Assembly (NCBI RefSeq): GCF_008704655.1
Contig: NZ_CP023688.1
Span: 2,232,001 to 2,296,000, forward strand
Length of the DNA stretch: 64,000 nucleotides
From: Streptomyces rimosus
GTDB lineage: Bacteria > Actinomycetota > Actinomycetes > Streptomycetales > Streptomycetaceae
Direction: 5' to 3'
Under the pieces are notes generated by a model. That model had not been told where the DNA came from. It saw only the letters and a list, made by a program, of their open reading frames with translations, and made no database searches. The translations under genes and the position numbers were made by a program. Positions within the stretch are counted from its first letter, which is position 1. Every line of letters begins with the position of its first letter. This document shows positions 9,545 through 17,605 of this stretch, piece by piece.

Positions 9545-9730
9545 CGCGATGCCTTTGCGGGCGGTGCGGTGGCGGGTGCCGGGCCGGCGAAGGGGCGTTC
9601 GCGCGCGGTCGTCGTCGTAACTCTTGTCGGCGTGCGGTTTGACCGGTTGTCGGCGCCGCGGTCCGCGGTTCGCGGCGAGACCGGATGGGTGGGGCAGCAC
9701 GCACCAGAGGCATCGGCTTGAGGCTGTCGC
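9380..9730 (-). pseudogene. IS5-family (DDE) transposase, C-terminal remnant
   Basis: Minus-strand translation gives the end of an IS5-type transposase in two frames. One frame carries SLKPMPLVRAAPPIRSRREP. After a frameshift near 9675 the other carries KPHADKSYDDDR, TARKGIASCHRLGRHRRMV, GRTVSWSGGTRRLLRRCER and AAALIGCRRSAN. These match the conserved C-terminal layout (ADKxYD, ARKGIE, LGRHRWVVERT, CYRR) by eye. The N-terminal two thirds and the distal end of the element are absent, and no flanking target duplication was identified. It is non-functional. Its terminal end has replaced the natural 3' end of the LysR gene. Confidence 0.75.
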
Positions 9731-9803
9731 CGCCCGCAGACTTAGGGAGCCGATCGCGCACCGCAACCAGTTCCCCTCGGGCACCGCGTTCGTCGAGCGC
9801 GAC

Positions 9804-10049
9804 ATGGTGAGCCGGGCCCAGACGCGTCGCAAAGCCCTAGACGTCCTGGAGAGCGTCCAGGCGACCGGTTCGCAGGAGGACCGTACGGCCGTGGTCACGG
9901 GTTTCCTCGAAGCGCTGCTCATGGCCGCGGACCGGGGGTTCGACCTTCGGACGGTGTGGGGCGATCTCGGGACCGGGTCCCGGGCGGCCTGCCTGGCGCT
10001 CAACGAGTTCTGGGGTGTCGAGTCGCCCGGCTGGATGCGGGCATCCTGA
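9804..10049 (+). CDS. Small protein resembling DUF7674, possibly a fragment
   Basis: An 81-residue protein whose core VVTGFLEALLMAADRGFDLRTVW followed by GPxSRAACLALNEFWGV-type sequence resembles actinobacterial DUF7674 proteins, which have no assigned biochemical role. Known relatives are longer, so this may be the 3' remainder of a gene broken when the adjacent insertion element arrived. The open frame continues upstream without a better start. ATG 9804 is chosen for lack of alternatives; no strong ribosome binding site is seen. Confidence 0.45.
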   Translation: MVSRAQTRRKALDVLESVQATGSQEDRTAVVTGFLEALLMAADRGFDLRTVWGDLGTGSRAACLALNEFWGVESPGWMRAS

Positions 10050-10216
10050 CGCTTGACCGGGCCGGAGAGGTGGCCCATGGGCGGGCCGCGTCCATGAGGA
10101 GCGGCCCGCACGTGCTGTTCGGCCACGTAGATCAAACGGTGAGGCCGGGGCGTAACCTGCGCCGAAGAGGCCGTGGGGTATGGGCCGCACCCCCGGCGGG
10201 GCGGCAGAATCACCGC

Positions 10217-11368
10217 ATGGTGATCACCGCACGTGTCCTCAACCGTTCCACGCTGGCCCGGCAGTTGCTGCTCGCCCGCGCGCCGCTCGATGTGGCCGAC
10301 GGGCTGAAGCAGGTGGTCGCCCTACAGGCGCAGCAGCCCGCGTCGCCGTACGTCGCTCTGTGGAACCGGCTCAGCGGCTTCTCCCCTGCCGATCTCGACG
10401 CCGCCGTGTGCGGCTTCCGGGCGGTCAAGGCAACGCTGATGCGGGTGACGTTGCACATGGTCCACGCCACGGACTACCGCGCTTTCCGTGAGGCCGTGGA
10501 ACCGACGCTCCGCGGCGCCAGGCTCGGCGACGCCCGTTTCACGGCGTCCGGGCTGACTGCCGCCGACGCCGGCGCGCTCGTACCGGAGTTGCTGGAGTTC
10601 GCCGACCGACCGCGCACCACCAGCGACATGCAGGGGTGGCTCGAAGAGCGTCTGGGTGCGCCGCTGGAGCCGTCGGCCTGGCGCATGCTGCGGCAATACG
10701 TTCCGCTATGGCACGCGCCTGTTGACGCGCCCTGGCTGTTCGACACCCGTCAGACGCACGTCGCGGCGAGCACACGGCCGGTCCTCGCGGACCCCGACGC
10801 GGCCGCCGCAGGATTGCAGGCTCTGGTCCGCCGCTATCTGGCGGGGTTCGGGCCGGCGTCGGTGGCGGACGTGGCGCAGTTCGCGCTGGTACAGCAGTCG
10901 CGGGTACGCGCCGCTGTACAGGCGCTCGCCGAGGAGCTCGTATCTCTGAAGGGCCCCGACGGGGTGGTGCTGTACGACATACCGGGCGCGCCCCGGCCGG
11001 ACGAAGACACTCCCGCGCCGCCCCGCCTGATGGCGATGTGGGACAGCGTCCTGCTCGCCTACGCCGATCGCGGACGCGTCATTCCGCCCGCGTACCGCAA
11101 GCATGTGATCCGCAGGAACGGCGACGTGCTGCCCACTCTGCTGGTCGACGGGTACGTCGCCGGTGTCTGGCGCCCGGTCGGCGGGGGGATCGAGGCCGGG
11201 ACCTTCCACCCGCTCCCCCGTCACGTCTGGGACGGGCTGGCCGCCAAGGCCCGTTCGCTCGCGCGGCTCCTCGCCGACCGCGACCCTGGGGCGTACCGCC
11301 GTTACGACCACTGGTGGGCCAAGGGTCTTCCGGCGGCCGAGACCCGGCTGCTCCCGCCGGGTCCCTGA
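10217..11368 (+). CDS. Winged-helix DNA-binding protein, AlkZ/YcaQ-like (HTH_42)
   Basis: A 383-residue protein of the HTH_42 family, which includes the DNA glycosylases AlkZ and YcaQ that unhook interstrand crosslinks and bulky adducts. Near residue 39 the sequence VALQAQQPASPYVALWNRL contains the QxQ-type motif that in AlkZ is catalytic. The remainder has the tandem winged-helix spacing, ending with PLWHAPVDAPWLFD and a C-terminal beta-barrel-like region. ATG 10217 gives the family-typical start RVLNRSTLARQLLL. Many Streptomyces paralogs are uncharacterised, and some protect against self-made genotoxins. No genotoxin cluster is evident here, so function remains inferred. Confidence 0.8.
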   Translation: MVITARVLNRSTLARQLLLARAPLDVADGLKQVVALQAQQPASPYVALWNRLSGFSPADLDAAVCGFRAVKATLMRVTLHMVHATDYRAFREAVEPTLRGARLGDARFTASGLTAADAGALVPELLEFADRPRTTSDMQGWLEERLGAPLEPSAWRMLRQYVPLWHAPVDAPWLFDTRQTHVAASTRPVLADPDAAAAGLQALVRRYLAGFGPASVADVAQFALVQQSRVRAAVQALAEELVSLKGPDGVVLYDIPGAPRPDEDTPAPPRLMAMWDSVLLAYADRGRVIPPAYRKHVIRRNGDVLPTLLVDGYVAGVWRPVGGGIEAGTFHPLPRHVWDGLAAKARSLARLLADRDPGAYRRYDHWWAKGLPAAETRLLPPGP

Positions 11369-11406
11369 GCCGGGCCCGAAACCGCACCGTACTCAGGGCG
11401 ACTGTG

Positions 11407-12144
11407 TCACCGGCCCGGATCGGTGACCGAAGGGAACGGCGCGTCGATGGTCTCGCGGATGACGCGGTAGCAGCCGCAGGCGTTCGCTTCGAGGCGCTCG
11501 CGGTCCAGGAGCGTGATGATGCCGCGGCTGTAGCTGATGCAGCCGTCCTCGGCCAGGGCGCCCGCGACCTCGCTGACCGACGATCTGCGCACCGCGAGCA
11601 TCTGGGCGAGGAACCGCTGGGTGAGCGGGAACCGGTCGCTGTGCATCCGGTCGCCGGTCATCAGGAGCCAGCGGGCGCACCGCTGACGGGTGCGATGACT
11701 GCGGTTGCAGGCCGCGTTCCGCGCCAGCTGGGTGAACATCGTCTGGGTGAAACGTTGCAGAATCTGCTGCAGCCGCCCGTCCAGGACGGCGATCTCGTGG
11801 CGGAACCGGTCGGCTTCCATCCGCAGCCCCCGGCCGGGGACCTGGCACACCGCCCGTTCGGTGGGGCTGCCGGCGCCCAGGAAGACCGAAAGCCCGACCA
11901 TGCCCTCGTCACCGACGGTGGCGACCTCGACGGCGGGACCGTCCAGCTCGGCGACGATCGAGATCACGCCCAGTACGGGAAACCACACGGCGTCGATCGG
12001 TTCCCCGGGGCGGTACAGCACATCACCGGAGTTCAGCTCGACCGGCTCCAGGTGCGGCTCCAGCCTGCGGCGCTCGGCCTCCGGAAGGGCGGCGAGGAGA
12101 CGGTTGCCCCTGGGGTCGTACGGACCGGTGGCGCCGTTCGTCAT
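11407..12144 (-). CDS. Crp/Fnr-family transcriptional regulator
   Basis: A 245-residue regulator with an N-terminal cyclic-nucleotide-binding-like jelly roll (residues 20-140: SGDVLYRPGEPIDAVWFPVLG, VATVGDEGMVGLSVFLG) and a C-terminal winged helix (about 160-225: LTQRFLAQMLAVRRSSVSEV as the recognition region). The effector pocket lacks obvious cAMP-binding residues, so the ligand is unknown. It is followed on the opposite side by a CheB-domain gene on the same strand, with only 24 bp between them, so the two are probably co-transcribed. Confidence 0.85.
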   Translation of the reverse strand: MTNGATGPYDPRGNRLLAALPEAERRRLEPHLEPVELNSGDVLYRPGEPIDAVWFPVLGVISIVAELDGPAVEVATVGDEGMVGLSVFLGAGSPTERAVCQVPGRGLRMEADRFRHEIAVLDGRLQQILQRFTQTMFTQLARNAACNRSHRTRQRCARWLLMTGDRMHSDRFPLTQRFLAQMLAVRRSSVSEVAGALAEDGCISYSRGIITLLDRERLEANACGCYRVIRETIDAPFPSVTDPGR

Positions 12145-12168
12145 GCGTACCCGCCTTTCGTCCCGTGG

Positions 12169-12822
12169 TCAGGCGGTGGCCTCGGGTGGGATCACCGCGG
12201 CCCAGGACGGCAGCGACACCCGCATCAGCCCCGCGGCGCCCGGCACCATCACCAAGCTGACCAGCGCGTGAGCCAGCACCGGCAGGGGCAGCACGAAGTC
12301 TATGCAGCCGGTGGCCATCGCGGCGCTCGGCATGCCGAAGGCTTCCGAGGTGGTGATGTCCTGGGCGAGCACCCGTCCCCCCGCGCCTCTGATGTGCCGT
12401 ACGCCCAGGGCCCCGTCCTCCAGGCGCCCGGTGAGCACCGCCGCCAGGGCCCGGGGCCCGAAGGCGGCCGCGGCGGAGGCGAACATCGGGTCCGCCGAGC
12501 GATGGCCGTTCGCGGCGTGCAGCGACACTTTGCCCTCGGAGGTGAAGGCCGCCCACTGGCCCGCCGGTACGACGTGCGCGACGCCGGGCGCCAGCTGATC
12601 GCCGTCCTCCAGCAGCCGTACGGGCAGCGCGGAGCGGTACCGCAACACCCCGACCAGCCCGTCCCGCTCCCGGACCGGCCGGTGCTGCACCAGCACCAGG
12701 GCGGCGGGAAACGTGTCGGGCAGTGCCGCCAGGATGTGGCGGTACGCGCTCACGCCGCCGAGCGACGCGGCCATGCAGACCACGTCGAAAGCGGCGAACG
12801 ACTTCTGAACGGTACCGAACAC
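12169..12822 (-). CDS. Orphan CheB-type methylesterase domain protein
   Basis: A 217-residue stand-alone CheB catalytic domain. The triad can be placed as Ser20 in MAASLGG, His47 in VLVQHRP and Asp136 in TGRLEDGALG, matching the Ser/His/Asp pattern of the family. There is no receiver domain and no chemotaxis gene in the window. Streptomycetes are non-motile, so this protein must have another role, perhaps protein-glutamate demethylation or amidation in a signalling pathway. It is upstream of, and probably co-transcribed with, the Crp-family regulator. Confidence 0.8.
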   Translation of the reverse strand: MFGTVQKSFAAFDVVCMAASLGGVSAYRHILAALPDTFPAALVLVQHRPVRERDGLVGVLRYRSALPVRLLEDGDQLAPGVAHVVPAGQWAAFTSEGKVSLHAANGHRSADPMFASAAAAFGPRALAAVLTGRLEDGALGVRHIRGAGGRVLAQDITTSEAFGMPSAAMATGCIDFVLPLPVLAHALVSLVMVPGAAGLMRVSLPSWAAVIPPEATA

Positions 12823-12972
12823 AAGACCAGCCTAATGCCCGGGACCGCACACAGGAGCCCGGTGGGGCCCGGGGCCCCATTTCGGGCGAGCCGAGGCCGG
12901 GGCCCCACACCGATCGGGCCGGGGCCGTGCGAGACGGACAGCGGAACGACCGGCGAGGACAACCCCGCCGAC

Positions 12973-13030
12973 GCGCCCTATCTCTTGCCCGCGTCCCGTA
13001 CGCGCCCTATCTCTTGCCCGCGTCCCGTAC
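12973..13030. repeat. Perfect 29-bp tandem duplication
   Basis: Two identical 29-bp copies (12973-13001 and 13002-13030). The second contains the last codons and stop of the truncated response regulator (VRDAGKR on the minus strand); the first repeats them just beyond the stop. It looks like a recent replication-slippage event. Confidence 0.9.
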
Positions 13031-13342
13031 GAGCAGGGCCATCTGCACCCGGTTCGACAGCCCCAGTTTGGCCAGGGCCCGGCTGACGTGGGCCTTGACC
13101 GTGCCCTCGCCCATCGCCAGCTCGCGCCCGATCTCCGCGTTGGACAGTCCCCTGGCCACGGCCCCCACCACCTCGCCCTCACGGCCGGTGAGAACCGACA
13201 GGCGCAGGCGCGCCTCGGCGGCCCCTTCGGGCTCCAGACCGGCGAAGGTGTCGAGCAGCCGCTTGATGACCTTGGGGGTGAGCATGGCGCTGCCTTCGGC
13301 GACGGTGCGGACGGCGTGGGCGAGGTCACGCGGGGAGGTGTC
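13007..13342 (-). pseudogene. NarL/LuxR-type response regulator lacking its receiver domain
   Basis: The minus strand encodes a linker (DTSPRDLAHAVRTVAEGSAM) and a complete LuxR helix-turn-helix (LTGREGEVVGAVARGLSNAE, then MGEGTVKAHVSRALAKLGLS). In intact NarL-type regulators the sequence just before this linker is the end of the phosphoacceptor domain (usually LLKDT). Here homology stops abruptly at about 13342 and unrelated sequence follows. The internal ATG 13285 could still produce a 92-residue DNA-binding protein. No partner sensor kinase is present. It is most likely a deletion remnant. Confidence 0.7.
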
Positions 13343-13573
13343 TGGTGTGCTTGAGCTGCCTGTGCCGCAGGGGACGGCGGTCTTGGCGGGAGCTGTACGC
13401 TTTGCCGCCGCTCAAGTGGTCCGGCCGTGGGGCTCCGGTCTGTCCCGGCGTGATCAGCAAGGCCAGTGGGTGCCGCCCGTAATGTCAGGCTTTGCAAGTG
13501 CGGTGGCTCTTCCCTCATCCGTCCACCCAAAGTCGGATGCACCACGATCCCCGGTGCTGAAGAATTTCGAAGC

Positions 13574-14377
13574 ATGGACGATGCGTTGCGTGCACTGCGG
13601 GGTCGGTATCCCGGTTGTGAGTGGGTTGTTGTGGAGGATGGGGCCTCGGGGGCTGGTGTTTATCGGCTTCGGGGTGGTGGGCGGGAGTTGTTTGTCAAGG
13701 TGGCAGCTCTGGGGGCCGGGGTGGGCTTGTTGGGTGAGGCTGAGCGGCTGGTGTGGTTGGCGGAGGTGGGGATTCCCGTACCTCGTGTTGTGGAGGGTGG
13801 TGGGGACGAGAGGGTCGCCTGGTTGGTCACCGAAGCGGTTCCGGGGCGTCCGGCCAGTGCGCGGTGGCCGCGGGAGCAGCGGCTGGACGTGGCGGTGGCG
13901 CTCGCGGGGCTCGCTCGTTCGCTGCACGCGCTGGACTGGGAGCGGTGTCCGTTCGATCGCAGTCTCGCGGTGACGGTGCCGCAGGCGGCCCGTGCTGTCG
14001 CTGAAGGGAGCGTCGACTTGGAGGATCTGGACGAGGAGCGGAAGGGGTGGTCGGGGGAGCGGCTTCTCGCCGAGCTGGAGCGGACTCGGCCTGCGGACGA
14101 GGATCTGGCGGTTTGCCACGGTGACCTGTGCCCGGACAACGTGCTGCTCGACCCTCGTACCTGCGAGGTGACCGGGCTGATCGACGTGGGGCGGGTCGGC
14201 CGTGCGGACCGGCACTCCGATCTCGCGCTGGTGCTGCGCGAGCTGGCCCACGAGGAGGACCCGTGGTTCGGGCCGGAGTGTTCCGCGGCGTTCCTGCGGG
14301 AGTACGGGCGCGGGTGGGATGGGGCGGTATCGGAGGAAAAGCTGGCGTTTTACCGGCTGTTGGACGAGTTCTTCTGA
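13574..14377 (+). CDS. Aminoglycoside 3'-phosphotransferase, APH(3')-like
   Basis: A 267-residue kinase-fold enzyme that would use ATP to phosphorylate the 3'-hydroxyl of kanamycin/neomycin-type aminoglycosides, inactivating them in the cytoplasm. The Brenner loop CHGDLCPDNVLLD (Asp184 as catalytic base) and the metal-binding GLIDVGRVGRADRHSDLAL (Asp204) are intact and APH(3')-specific. The nucleotide-binding Lys lies in LFVKVAALG near residue 42. Length matches the family. ATG 13574 is only weakly supported by a ribosome site. No aminoglycoside biosynthetic genes are nearby, so it is an isolated, possibly silent resistance gene of the sort common in Streptomyces. Confidence 0.87.
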   Translation: MDDALRALRGRYPGCEWVVVEDGASGAGVYRLRGGGRELFVKVAALGAGVGLLGEAERLVWLAEVGIPVPRVVEGGGDERVAWLVTEAVPGRPASARWPREQRLDVAVALAGLARSLHALDWERCPFDRSLAVTVPQAARAVAEGSVDLEDLDEERKGWSGERLLAELERTRPADEDLAVCHGDLCPDNVLLDPRTCEVTGLIDVGRVGRADRHSDLALVLRELAHEEDPWFGPECSAAFLREYGRGWDGAVSEEKLAFYRLLDEFF

Positions 14378-14417
14378 GGGACCTGATGGTGTTGGTGGCT
14401 GGGTAGGGTTGCGTCGC

Positions 14418-15002
14418 GTGGGTGACAGCACAGTGTGGACGTTGGCCATCGCGGCCGTGACGGGCGGTACGGCGGTTCTTGCGAGTTGGGTGGCCGGGCG
14501 GGGCAGTACGCGAGCCGCTCGGGTTCAGGCGGAGATCGCCGCGCGGGCGCAGCGGGCCGAGCGGCTGCGGGAGAGCCGCCGGGCCGCGTACCTGGACCTG
14601 ATCGAGCAGACGCACCGCATGGGTGAGCTGTACTGGGAGATCTTGGCGGTGCTGCGCAATGGTGCCGGAAGCTCCGGTGGTGCCGGAAGCTCCGGTGGCG
14701 CCGACGGTCCCGATAGGGCGGGTGACATCGCGGAGGCTCTGAAGGAGCTGCACGATCGGGAGATCGCGGAGTACGCGAAGATCCGTCGCTGTGCGCGGGT
14801 CGTCGAGTTGGAGGGGCCGCCCGAGGCCGCGGCCGCCGCGCTCGCCCTCCAGCGGACGACCGGCACGTTCTACCGGTGCGTCAAAGCGGCGATGGAGGGC
14901 GATGCCGACGCCCGGGAGGAGTTCCGTACCGCTTTCTCGCCCTTCTGGGCGGCGCTGGAGGACTTCATCGAAGCGGCCCGCACCGCCCACCAGGCGGGGT
15001 GA
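14418..15002 (+). CDS. Small single-pass membrane protein with cytoplasmic helical domain, unknown
   Basis: About 194 residues from GTG 14418. One N-terminal hydrophobic segment (TLAIAAVTGGTAVLASWVAG) is followed by a long charged helix (VQAEIAARAQRAERLRESRR), a Gly/Ser-rich stretch containing a repeated GSSGGA unit, and a second helical part. Such proteins are common in Streptomyces and unassigned. It follows the phosphotransferase gene by 40 bp and could be co-transcribed. Start uncertain: the frame is open upstream without a good start. Confidence 0.65.
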   Translation: MGDSTVWTLAIAAVTGGTAVLASWVAGRGSTRAARVQAEIAARAQRAERLRESRRAAYLDLIEQTHRMGELYWEILAVLRNGAGSSGGAGSSGGADGPDRAGDIAEALKELHDREIAEYAKIRRCARVVELEGPPEAAAAALALQRTTGTFYRCVKAAMEGDADAREEFRTAFSPFWAALEDFIEAARTAHQAG

Positions 15003-15041
15003 AAGGGCACCGTGTCAGGGGGGCGCCTTCCAGCCCCTCCC

Positions 15042-16646
15042 CTACGCCCCGGGCACTCCCACCCGCGCCCCCGATGACGCCTCCACCAAGGCGGCCGTGA
15101 AGGGATGGCCGGGCGCCGCGAGGACTTGGCCGGTGGGGCCCTGTTCGACCGGGTTGCCTGCGTCCAGGACGAGGATCTGGTTGGCGGTGGTGGCCGTGCC
15201 GAGGTCGTGGGTGATCCACACCAGTGCCAGGTCCGGCTGTTCGCGGAGGTGGCGGTCGAGGACGGTGAGGATGCCGTGCCGGGTGACCGTGTCCAGGCCC
15301 GAGGTGATCTCGTCGCAGATCAGGACGCGGGGGCGGGCCAGGAGGGCGCGGGCGAGGGCCGCGCGCTGGAGTTCGCCGCCGGAGAGCCGGCCGGGGCGGC
15401 TGTGGATGTGCTGCTCGCCGAGCCCGACCTCGGCGAGGAGTTCCCCGGCCTCCCGTGTGGCGTCCGCGGGGGCGGCTCCGCGCAGACGGATCGCGGTGCG
15501 GGCGACCTGCGCCAGGACCGTGCGGTGTTCGTCGAAGGACGCCTGTGCGTCCTGGAAGACGTACTGGACGGCCGCCAGGTGCGCGGGCGTACGGTCGCGG
15601 AGGCTGCGCGGCAGTCGTACGCAGTCGAGGAGGATCTCGCCTTCGTACGTACGGTGGAGGCCCGCCAGGCACCTGCCGAGCGTCGTCTTGCCGCTGCCGG
15701 AGCGGCCGACGACCGCCACTCGCGCGCCGGGTGGCAGGCGGAGGGAGACGTTGCGCAGCACGTCGACGGTGCGGCGGGGCCTGCTGCCGCGGTGGTGTGC
15801 AGTCAGGTCGCGCACTTCCAGTACGGGGCGGGGTTCGGGCTCCGGTGCGCTACGGGTCCCGGCGTCGGTCTGCTCTTCCCGGGACGCGAACCACTGGCGC
15901 GTCCAGGCGTCCCGGGGCGCGAACAGCTGGCGCGTCCAGGCGTCCCGAGGCGCCGACGCCACCTGCTCCGCCGGCCCCGCCTCAACCACCCGGCCGTCTC
16001 TGAGGACCACGATTTCGTCGGCGAGTTCCCGTACCACGTCCAGGTCATGGCTCAGCAGCAGGACGCCGATGCCCTGCTGGACGACCGACATCAGCTCCGC
16101 CACGATGCGGCGCTTGGTGAGGGCGTCCTGGCCGGTCGTCGGCTCGTCGGCGACCACGACGCGGGCGCCGAGGAGAAGGGCCTGGGCGAGTACGACGCGC
16201 TGTTGCTGGCCGCCGGACAGCTGGTGGGGGTAGCGGCGCAAAAGATCGGCGGCGTCCGGGAGTTGGGCTCGGGTAAGGGCCTCGGTGATGCGGTGGCGGG
16301 CTGCCTTGGCGCGCTCGCGGCGCGGGAGGTGGCGTACCTGGGTACGGGCGATGTCGGCGAGGAGGGCGCCGGCCCGGCGGGCGGGGTTGAGGACGGCCGC
16401 CGGGTGCTGCGGTACGTGGCCGACCAGGCCGCCGGTGACGGTCACCGTGCCCGTGACCAGGGCGTCCGGCGGGTACGCGCCGAGCAGGGCCAGACCCGTG
16501 GTGGTCTTGCCGCTGCCGGACGCGCCGACCAGGGCGGTGACCGCGCCCGCGCGGACCCGCAGGCTCACTCCGTCGACGACGGCCCGGCCGCCGACCTCGA
16601 CCCGCAGGCCGTCGACCTCGGCGACGACGTTCGCTGCCGCACTCAC
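15042..16646 (-). CDS. Dipeptide/metallophore ABC importer, two fused ATPase domains (DppD-DppF type)
   Basis: A 534-residue protein containing two nucleotide-binding domains. NBD1 has Walker A GASGSGKTT (near residue 40), signature LSGGQQQR and Walker B VVVADEPTTGQD. NBD2 has GRSGSGKTT (near 330), RLSGGELQRAALARAL and RVLICDEITSGLD. In many bacteria these are separate DppD and DppF (or CntD/CntF) subunits; here they are one chain. The inter-domain linker carries a duplicated DAWTRQ segment. GTG 16646 overlaps the permease stop. It is the last gene of the ten-gene operon and energises import by the two permeases and the binding lipoprotein upstream. Confidence 0.9.
   Translation of the reverse strand: MSAAANVVAEVDGLRVEVGGRAVVDGVSLRVRAGAVTALVGASGSGKTTTGLALLGAYPPDALVTGTVTVTGGLVGHVPQHPAAVLNPARRAGALLADIARTQVRHLPRRERAKAARHRITEALTRAQLPDAADLLRRYPHQLSGGQQQRVVLAQALLLGARVVVADEPTTGQDALTKRRIVAELMSVVQQGIGVLLLSHDLDVVRELADEIVVLRDGRVVEAGPAEQVASAPRDAWTRQLFAPRDAWTRQWFASREEQTDAGTRSAPEPEPRPVLEVRDLTAHHRGSRPRRTVDVLRNVSLRLPPGARVAVVGRSGSGKTTLGRCLAGLHRTYEGEILLDCVRLPRSLRDRTPAHLAAVQYVFQDAQASFDEHRTVLAQVARTAIRLRGAAPADATREAGELLAEVGLGEQHIHSRPGRLSGGELQRAALARALLARPRVLICDEITSGLDTVTRHGILTVLDRHLREQPDLALVWITHDLGTATTANQILVLDAGNPVEQGPTGQVLAAPGHPFTAALVEASSGARVGVPGA
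15885..15950. repeat. 33-bp near-perfect tandem duplication in ATPase linker
   Basis: Copies 15885-15917 and 15918-15950 differ at three positions and encode two successive APRDAWTRQ-type segments at the end of the first nucleotide-binding domain of the fused ATPase. The duplication keeps the frame. Confidence 0.85.
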
Positions 16647-17605
16647 CGGCGGCCCTCCTTGGTGTGTCGTGGGAAGAATCGAAGGGACGGTCCGAGAAGG
16701 GACGCCCCCGGGTGAGGCCATGGACGCTTCCGGCCCTCCCCGCTCTCCCCTTTCAGCGGACGTTCGCGCCCCTCCCCCTCCAGCAGCCCGTCGAAGAGCA
16801 GGTTGCCGCCCATCGACAGGGCCACGATCAGCAGTGCGGGCACGACCACGGCCCACGGCTGTACGAACAGCCCGGTGCGGTTGCGGTCGACCATGACCGC
16901 CCAGTCCGCCGCGTCCGGTTCCACGCCGACGCCCAGGAACGCGGCGGTGGCGACGAGGTAGAGCACGCCGGTCAGCCGTACCCCCGCGTCGGCGGCGAAG
17001 GTGCGCAGCGCGGACCGGCCGACGTAGCCGACCGCCGTACGCCACCAGGTCTCGCCCTGCATGCGCAGCGCCTCGACGGCGGGGCGGGCGGCCGCTTCTG
17101 AGGCGGCGGCGCGTACGATGCGGGCCGCGTCCGGGATGTTGACCAGGGCGACGAGCAGCGCGAGGCCCGCGGCGCCCGGGGAGAAGACGGCCGCGACCAG
17201 CAGGATCAGCAGCAGCGACGGCACGGCGAGCAGCACGTCCAGCGGGCGCATCAGCAGTTCTTCGAGCCAGGCGCGGTGGGTGAGGGCGGCGGCCAGGCCC
17301 AGCGGTACGGCGACCGCGTAGGCGAGGGCGGTCGCGGCCAGCGCGACGAGCACCACGGACTGCCCGCCGAGCAGGATCTGCCGCCATACGTCGCGGCCGA
17401 CGAAGTCGGTGCCGAGCCAGTGGCCGCCGCCGAGGGTGAAGGACGCGGTGCGCGGCCCGGCGTCGCCCGCGAACAGCGGCCCCAGGAGGGCGAGCAGGAG
17501 GGGCACCGCGGCGATCAGCAGCCCGGTCCGGCCGGGCCACCGCGTCGCCCGCTTCGTCCACGTCGTCGCTTCGCCGCGCCCCGTCCTCTTCAGCCGTTCC
17601 GTCAT
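16643..17605 (-). CDS. ABC importer permease, DppC type
   Basis: A 320-residue inner-membrane permease. The DppC hallmarks are an N-terminal transmembrane helix, the extracytoplasmic GGGHWLGTDFVGRDVWRQILLG and the cytoplasmic coupling loop around ARIVRAAASEAAARPAVEAL. About six membrane helices are seen. ATG 17605 overlaps the upstream permease stop (TGATG), and its own stop overlaps the ATPase start. It pairs with the DppB-type permease to form the channel. The C-terminal tail after residue 280 is unusually long and basic. Confidence 0.88.
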   Translation of the reverse strand: MTERLKRTGRGEATTWTKRATRWPGRTGLLIAAVPLLLALLGPLFAGDAGPRTASFTLGGGHWLGTDFVGRDVWRQILLGGQSVVLVALAATALAYAVAVPLGLAAALTHRAWLEELLMRPLDVLLAVPSLLLILLVAAVFSPGAAGLALLVALVNIPDAARIVRAAASEAAARPAVEALRMQGETWWRTAVGYVGRSALRTFAADAGVRLTGVLYLVATAAFLGVGVEPDAADWAVMVDRNRTGLFVQPWAVVVPALLIVALSMGGNLLFDGLLEGEGRERPLKGESGEGRKRPWPHPGASLLGPSLRFFPRHTKEGRR

